NCBI RefSeq assembly: GCF_010211745.1
Contig: NZ_PDWQ01000007.1
Location: 25,823 to 89,822 of the forward strand
DNA length: 64,000 nt
Direction of reading: 5' to 3'
Source: Pseudoxanthomonas kalamensis DSM 18571
GTDB taxonomy: Bacteria; Pseudomonadota; Gammaproteobacteria; Xanthomonadales; Xanthomonadaceae
The notes under the pieces: generated by a model
Told to the model about the DNA's origin: nothing
Database searches by the model: none
The model's input: only the letters and a program-made list of their open reading frames with translations
Shown here: positions 59,667 through 64,000 of the stretch, in pieces
How positions within the stretch are numbered: position 1 is the stretch's first letter
Layout: every line of letters starts with the position of its first letter
Made by a program: the position numbers and the translations under genes

Positions 59667-62579
59667 TCAGGACAGCGGCAAGGTCACGCTCTCCATTTCC
59701 GCGCTGGGCTCGCCGAACAGGTAGCCCTGGCCCAGATGGCAGCCCTGCTCCAGCAGGGCCAGCCGCTGGGCCTGGGTTTCCACGCCTTCGGCGATGGTGT
59801 CGATGCCGAGCGTGCCGGCCAGCGCCAGGATCGCGCGCACCAGCGCCAGGCTCTCCGGCCGGCGGTCGTCGCCGATGCTGGACACGAAGCTGCGGTCGAT
59901 CTTCAGCACCGAGATCGGGAACCGGTGCAGGTAGGACAGGGCCGAGAAACCGGTACCGAAATCGTCCAGCTGGGCGAGGATCCCGTGCTGGCGCAGCAAG
60001 TGCAGGATCCGCAACGTGCGCGGCGCATCGTCGAGCAGGGCGACTTCGGTGATCTCCAGCCGCAGCCGCGACGGGTCGGCGCCGTGGGTATCGAACATCG
60101 CCAGCAAGCGGTCGGCGAAATCCGGCGAACGGAAATGCCGCGGCGAGACGTTGACCGACACGTACTGGCGGCCGCCGCGCGCGATCCGCGCGACCACCTG
60201 CTCGTACAGCAGCCAGTCGACCTGTTCGATCAGCCCGCTGTCCTCGCCCAGTTCGATGAATTCGGTCGGCACCAGCAGGCCGCGACGCTCGTGCCGCCAG
60301 CGCAGCAGCGCTTCGTAGCCGATCACCTCGCCGTCGGCCAGGCGCACGATCGGCTGGTAGTACGGCAGGAAATCCTGGTTGTTGATCGCGCGCCGCAGAT
60401 CGGCCTCCAGGTCCAGGCTCTGCAGCGCCGCCTCGCGCATCGCCTCGTCGAACACCACAAAGCGGTTGCGGCCCAGCGCCTTGGCCCGGTACATCGCCGC
60501 ATCGGCGTCGCGCAGCAGCTCTTCGCCGTTGGCGTAGCGCGGGTGCCAGACCGCGATGCCGATGCTGGCGGCGGGGAACAGTTCGCGCCCGGCCACCCAC
60601 ATCGGCCGGCCCAGCGACGTCAGGATCCGTTGCGCTACCGCGCGCGCCGCATCCTCGCCTTCCGGCGATTCGACCAGCACCGCGAATTCGTCGCCGCCCA
60701 GCCGCGCCACCATGTCGCCGCTCTTCACCGTACCGGTCAGCCGGTGCGATACCTCGCTCAGCAACTCGTCGCCGGCGACGTGTCCGATGCTGTCGTTGAC
60801 CAGCTTGAAACGGTCAAGGTCGAGGAACAGCACGGCGAAACCCGTGCCGTCCAGTTCGCGCGCGCGGGCAATGGCGTCGGCCAGTCCGTCCAGCAACCGC
60901 ACCCGGTTCGGCAGACCGGTCAGCGCGTCATGGGTCGCCTGGCGGGTCAGGCGCTGTTCGGCGCGCATTCGCTCGCCGATCTGCGCCAGCAGGTTGGCGT
61001 TGGCGTCGGCCAGTTCGTGGGTGCGCTCCTCGACTCTCCGCTCCAGTTCGGCGTGGGCCGCGCGCAGGTTTTCCTGCGCACGCTGGCGGGTCAGGCCGGT
61101 GCCGATGTGGTTGGCGACGAAGGTCAGCAGGTTCTGGTCGTGCGGGGTGAAGATGACTTCGGGCGAATAGCTCTGCACCGCCACCACGCCGACCACCTCT
61201 TCGTCGCGGTACAGCGGCACGCCGAGCCAGCTGTGCGAACGCGCACCCATCTCGATGAGCTCGCCGCGGCTGGCCAGTTCGTCCAGCCCGGCGCGATCGA
61301 CCAGCAGCGGCCGGCCGCTGTCGATGATGTATTCGGTCAGGCCCTTGGCGCGCTTGCGCATCGGCGGCGGTTCGGAGCGTTCGTCGATCGAGTACGGGAA
61401 CTCGATGGTTTCGCCGTCGTCGGACACTAGCGCGATGTAGAAGTTGCGCGCGTAGATCAGGTCGTCGACCACCGCATGCACGTCGGCGTAGAAGCGATCC
61501 AGGCTCTCCGAGGTGATCGCCAGGTCGGCGATCCGGAACAACGCCCGTTGCAGTTTTTCGGCACGCTTGCGCTCCAGGATCTCCGCCTGCAGTTCGCGGT
61601 TGGCGCGTTGCAGCTCCTGGGTGCGCGCCTCGATCCGGCGCTCCAGGTCGACGTGCGCGCGTTTGCGGTCGAGCGCGGTCAGGATGTGCTGGGCCACGTA
61701 TTCCAGCAACGCGCGGTCCTCGTCGGCGTAGCAGCCGAAGCGGTCGTAGCTCTGCACCACGATCGCGCCGCAGACGCCGTCCTCGCGCCGCATCGGCACG
61801 CCCATCCAGTCCATGCTGTCCGGGCCGTGGTTGCTGTCGCGGATCACCCCCAGCCGCTGTCGCAGTTGCGCCGACGGCCCGCGCACCGGCTGCCCGTGCC
61901 GCAACAGGGCGAAGGTCATGCTGTTGGGCATTTCCGCCTCGGTGAACTCCTCCTCCGGATCGGCGACGTAGGTGTCCTTTTCGTCGGCGAAATACAGGAA
62001 ACGCACCGACCTGCGCTGTTCATCGTAGGACACGATGTAGCAGTTTTCGGCGAACATCAGCGAATTGATCACCACATGCACGCGGCGCAGCATTTCGCCC
62101 ATCTCGAGATCGGCGCTGGCCAGGTCGGCGATCTCGTACAGCGCCTGCTGCAGGCGCTTGGATTTCTCCAGCAGCACGATCCGCGCCTGCGCGCGGGCGG
62201 CGTCCAGGGTGGCCACCACCAGCGCGCGGGCCAGCATCTGCCACGAGCGCTTTTCCGCCTCGCCCAGCGGCGTCGGGCACCACGCCACTGCCGACATGCG
62301 CGCATTGCCCTCGTTGTTGTTCCAGGCCATGCCGAGGAAGCCGTCGCGCTCGTCGGAGTCGAATTCGGGCTCGGACAGCGCGTGTTCGGCCTGCTTGCGC
62401 AGTCCGGGCGGCCCGCCGGCACTGGCCGCGCTGCCGGCGCCCAGCGCCCAGTCGCGCCACGCCACCGCCACCGCGGAACGCGCCGGCAGCAGGTTGCACA
62501 AGGCCTGCACGATGCGGTCGACCGGGGTTGTCGCCGATGCGACTTCGTCTCCTGTCCGGGTTACCGGCAAACCGGGCAT
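59667..62579 (-). CDS. Tandem-GAF GGDEF-EAL c-di-GMP turnover protein
   Basis: The 970-residue cytoplasmic protein has a variable N-terminus (1-140), GAF domain 1 (about 145-305), a coiled coil, GAF domain 2 (about 340-500), a second coiled coil, a GGDEF domain with intact GGDEF at about 628-632, and an EAL domain (about 725-965) with EALLRW, 'DDFGTGFSALSYL' and 'IAEGVET'. The two GAF domains start alike ('ALYEIADLAS..LEMGEML' and 'ALFRIADLAITSESLDRF'), indicating internal duplication. Both output domains look intact, so it may make or degrade c-di-GMP depending on GAF ligands. The ATG at 62579 was chosen; upstream codons are not domain-like. It is convergent with the VWA gene (22 bp). Confidence 0.94.
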   Translation of the reverse strand: MPGLPVTRTGDEVASATTPVDRIVQALCNLLPARSAVAVAWRDWALGAGSAASAGGPPGLRKQAEHALSEPEFDSDERDGFLGMAWNNNEGNARMSAVAWCPTPLGEAEKRSWQMLARALVVATLDAARAQARIVLLEKSKRLQQALYEIADLASADLEMGEMLRRVHVVINSLMFAENCYIVSYDEQRRSVRFLYFADEKDTYVADPEEEFTEAEMPNSMTFALLRHGQPVRGPSAQLRQRLGVIRDSNHGPDSMDWMGVPMRREDGVCGAIVVQSYDRFGCYADEDRALLEYVAQHILTALDRKRAHVDLERRIEARTQELQRANRELQAEILERKRAEKLQRALFRIADLAITSESLDRFYADVHAVVDDLIYARNFYIALVSDDGETIEFPYSIDERSEPPPMRKRAKGLTEYIIDSGRPLLVDRAGLDELASRGELIEMGARSHSWLGVPLYRDEEVVGVVAVQSYSPEVIFTPHDQNLLTFVANHIGTGLTRQRAQENLRAAHAELERRVEERTHELADANANLLAQIGERMRAEQRLTRQATHDALTGLPNRVRLLDGLADAIARARELDGTGFAVLFLDLDRFKLVNDSIGHVAGDELLSEVSHRLTGTVKSGDMVARLGGDEFAVLVESPEGEDAARAVAQRILTSLGRPMWVAGRELFPAASIGIAVWHPRYANGEELLRDADAAMYRAKALGRNRFVVFDEAMREAALQSLDLEADLRRAINNQDFLPYYQPIVRLADGEVIGYEALLRWRHERRGLLVPTEFIELGEDSGLIEQVDWLLYEQVVARIARGGRQYVSVNVSPRHFRSPDFADRLLAMFDTHGADPSRLRLEITEVALLDDAPRTLRILHLLRQHGILAQLDDFGTGFSALSYLHRFPISVLKIDRSFVSSIGDDRRPESLALVRAILALAGTLGIDTIAEGVETQAQRLALLEQGCHLGQGYLFGEPSAEMESVTLPLS

Positions 62580-62846
62580 ACGGCTCTCTGCTGTGGGAGT
62601 GGAATGATGCCTCCGTGCGCGAAGCCTGGCTTGCCGGCATCCTGGCTGGCCGCGCAATGCGGCGAATGGACCCGACTCGACCCCGGTCCTCGCCTCTGGA
62701 CGTTATCAGGTTCCATGCAATCTGCCACGGCTCGCATCGCAATTCCCGGACTTTCTTCGGAAAACGCGACCGGATTCCGCTCCCGGCCAGCGCCGGCGGC
62801 CGCATCCGGCTTTGCGCGGGCGCGTGCAGGGCTTACGCTGGTAGCG
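62580..62846. other. Intergenic region between the GGDEF-EAL gene and the ECF sigma operon
   Basis: The 267-bp divergent gap should hold both promoters. No strong -35/-10 pair was found. An in-frame ATG at 62715 would add 44 residues to the sigma factor, but the added part (Ala/Arg/Ser-rich) does not match sigma region 2. No terminator or repeat was seen. Confidence 0.5.
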
Positions 62847-63401
62847 GTGAACGAGCTTGCGGACCCCACGGACGAGTCGCTGATGCTGGCCTACGCCGCC
62901 GGCGACGTGGCCGCGTTCGAGCAACTGTACGCGCGTCACCGCAACCGCCTGTACCGCTTCCTGCTGCGCCAGTTGCGCGACGGCGCGCTGGCCGACGAGC
63001 TGTTCCAGGACATCTGGCAGAAGGTGATCGCCGCGCGTGAAAGCTGGAAGCCCGAGGCCGCCTTCGGCACCTGGCTGTTCCGGATCGCCCACAACCGGCT
63101 GACCGACCATTGGCGCGCGCTGAAGCATCGCCCGCCGGCGCCGGAAAACGCCGACGAGCGCGTGGCCCGGGTGCCGGATCCGGATACCCCGGAACGGCAG
63201 TTGTCCGAATTCGAGCAGCGCCGCCGGCTGCAGCTGGCGCTGGCCGAATTGCCCGAGGAGCAGCGCGAAGTGGTCGTGCTGCGGCTGGAGCAGGAACTGA
63301 CCCTGGAAGAGATCGGCGAGATTACCGGCGTCGGCCGGGAAACCGTCAAGTCGCGGCTGCGTTATGCGATGGACAAGCTGCGAGCGAGGTTGAACGAATG
63401 A
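62847..63401 (+). CDS. ECF (extracytoplasmic function) RNA polymerase sigma factor
   Basis: The 184-residue sigma-70 family protein has region 2 ('FEQLYARHRNRLYRFLLRQL', 'ADELFQDIWQKVI', 'FGTWLFRIAHNRLTDHWR') and region 4 ('LAELPEEQREVVVLRLEQELTLEEIGE' in shortened form, 'GRETVKSRLRYAMDKLR') joined by a short linker, with no region 3, so it is an ECF factor. It directs transcription of an unknown regulon. The start is taken as GTG at 62847, because it puts region 2 at the normal position. The next gene overlaps it by ATGA and is probably its anti-sigma factor. Confidence 0.92.
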   Translation: MNELADPTDESLMLAYAAGDVAAFEQLYARHRNRLYRFLLRQLRDGALADELFQDIWQKVIAARESWKPEAAFGTWLFRIAHNRLTDHWRALKHRPPAPENADERVARVPDPDTPERQLSEFEQRRRLQLALAELPEEQREVVVLRLEQELTLEEIGEITGVGRETVKSRLRYAMDKLRARLNE

Positions 63402-64000
63402 ACCGCAGACCCGATGCGTCGCTGGACACCGAAGAGCGCGAACTGGCCGGCCTGCTGGGTCGGGCCGGTCCGCATGGCGAACCTTCGCCGGCGCTGGATG
63501 CCCGCATCCTGGCCGCCGCGCACGAAGCGGTCGCCGGCAGCGCGCCCGCGCGTCGTCGCCCGCGCTGGCCGTGGGCACTGGGCGTGGCCGCCTCGATGCT
63601 GCTGGCGGTCGGAATCGTCTGGCAGCAACGGCCGCAGTTGCAGGCCCCGATGGCCGCCAGCGAGGCCGATCGCATGGCCGGCGCGGCCGCTCCCGCCGAC
63701 AGTTCGGAGACGCCGATGTTCGTGCCCAGCCCGGCCGAAGAGGCGGAGATGGCTCCGGCAGATGCGGCGTCGCAGGACGCAGCCCCGCCGGCCAGCCCTG
63801 CTCCACTCGCCGAGGTGGCCGCCAGCGATGCACCGGCGGCGCCGGTCAAGATGTTGGCCCCGCCGGTGCAAGAAGCAGTCGAGGCACGGCCAGCCGATAC
63901 CCCAGCCGATTCCTATTCCCCGCCACCCGCCGCTGCAGCACGCTCCGCACCCAAGGCCGCGCCGGCCTACGCCCCTGGCTCTTATTCACATTTCCGCGCC
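63398..64000 (+). CDS. Probable membrane anti-sigma factor or sigma-associated protein (3' end outside window)
   Basis: The frame starts at ATG 63398, overlapping the ECF sigma stop by 4 nt, and is still open at the window end (201 codons visible). Residues 1-55 are polar and would be cytoplasmic. A single membrane segment follows at about 58-78 ('WPWALGVAASMLLAVGIVW'). The remaining 120 residues are Ala/Pro/Glu-rich and would be periplasmic and disordered. The position and single-pass layout fit an anti-sigma factor, but no HxxxCxxC zinc motif is present, so the call rests on context. Confidence 0.75.
   Translation, partial: MNRRPDASLDTEERELAGLLGRAGPHGEPSPALDARILAAAHEAVAGSAPARRRPRWPWALGVAASMLLAVGIVWQQRPQLQAPMAASEADRMAGAAAPADSSETPMFVPSPAEEAEMAPADAASQDAAPPASPAPLAEVAASDAPAAPVKMLAPPVQEAVEARPADTPADSYSPPPAAAARSAPKAAPAYAPGSYSHFRA

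Overview
The window is GC-rich (roughly two-thirds G+C) and almost fully coding. Gene content and order point to a member of the Xanthomonadaceae/Lysobacteraceae in Gammaproteobacteria. The evidence is the block map-glnD-dapD-arsC-like-dapE-asnB, the block rpsB-tsf-pyrH-frr-uppS-cdsA-dxr-rseP-bamA-lpxD-fabZ-lpxA-lpxB-rnhB, frequent GTG starts and 4-nt ATGA/GTGA overlaps, and a REP-type repeat of the form common in this family. This assignment is inferred from gene order and family knowledge; no database search was made.

Layout. 1-7.5 kb: the end of an EAL phosphodiesterase gene, a short-chain dehydrogenase, the EF-P paralogue EfpL, a DUF2388/DUF4105 secreted pair, and a divergent D-2-hydroxyglutarate dehydrogenase/serA pair. 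7.5-17 kb: a GFA-family protein, RNase R, tRNA-Leu(CAG), parC with a curious duplicated tail, thiopurine methyltransferase, a heme-less bacterioferritin-type ferritin, a penicillin-acylase family hydrolase and an I78-like lipoprotein. 17-25 kb (minus strand): map, glnD, dapD, an ArsC-like reductase, dapE and asnB, coupling nitrogen sensing with the aspartate family of amino acids. 25-30 kb: a four-gene chaperone-usher (spore coat U type) pilus operon placed between map and rpsB, which are usually divergent neighbours. 30-46 kb: translation factors, UMP kinase, a CDF metal transporter, then isoprenoid, phospholipid, outer-membrane assembly and lipid A genes. 46-51.4 kb: an ALDH7-type dehydrogenase, a methyltransferase, pyrD, murB and a drug/metabolite exporter. 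51.4-64 kb: a Ser/Thr kinase with TPRs divergent from an FHA-GGDEF cyclase, ispG, xseA, a VWA lipoprotein, a large GAF-GAF-GGDEF-EAL protein, and an ECF sigma factor with a probable anti-sigma partner cut by the window end.

The strongest non-obvious signal lies between dapE and asnB. A 29-codon reading frame with nine Asn codons is followed by a perfect 8-bp stem and an 8-T terminator. A 9-nt segment just upstream of the leader stop codon can pair perfectly with the 5' side of the terminator. This is the architecture of a ribosome-mediated transcription attenuator responding to asparaginyl-tRNA, placed in front of asparagine synthetase. I am not aware of a described Asn attenuator of this class. 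Other points of note are the 111-bp-spaced repeat of the parC 3' end, the kinase/FHA/diguanylate cyclase module, and a calcium-type loop motif in BamA.
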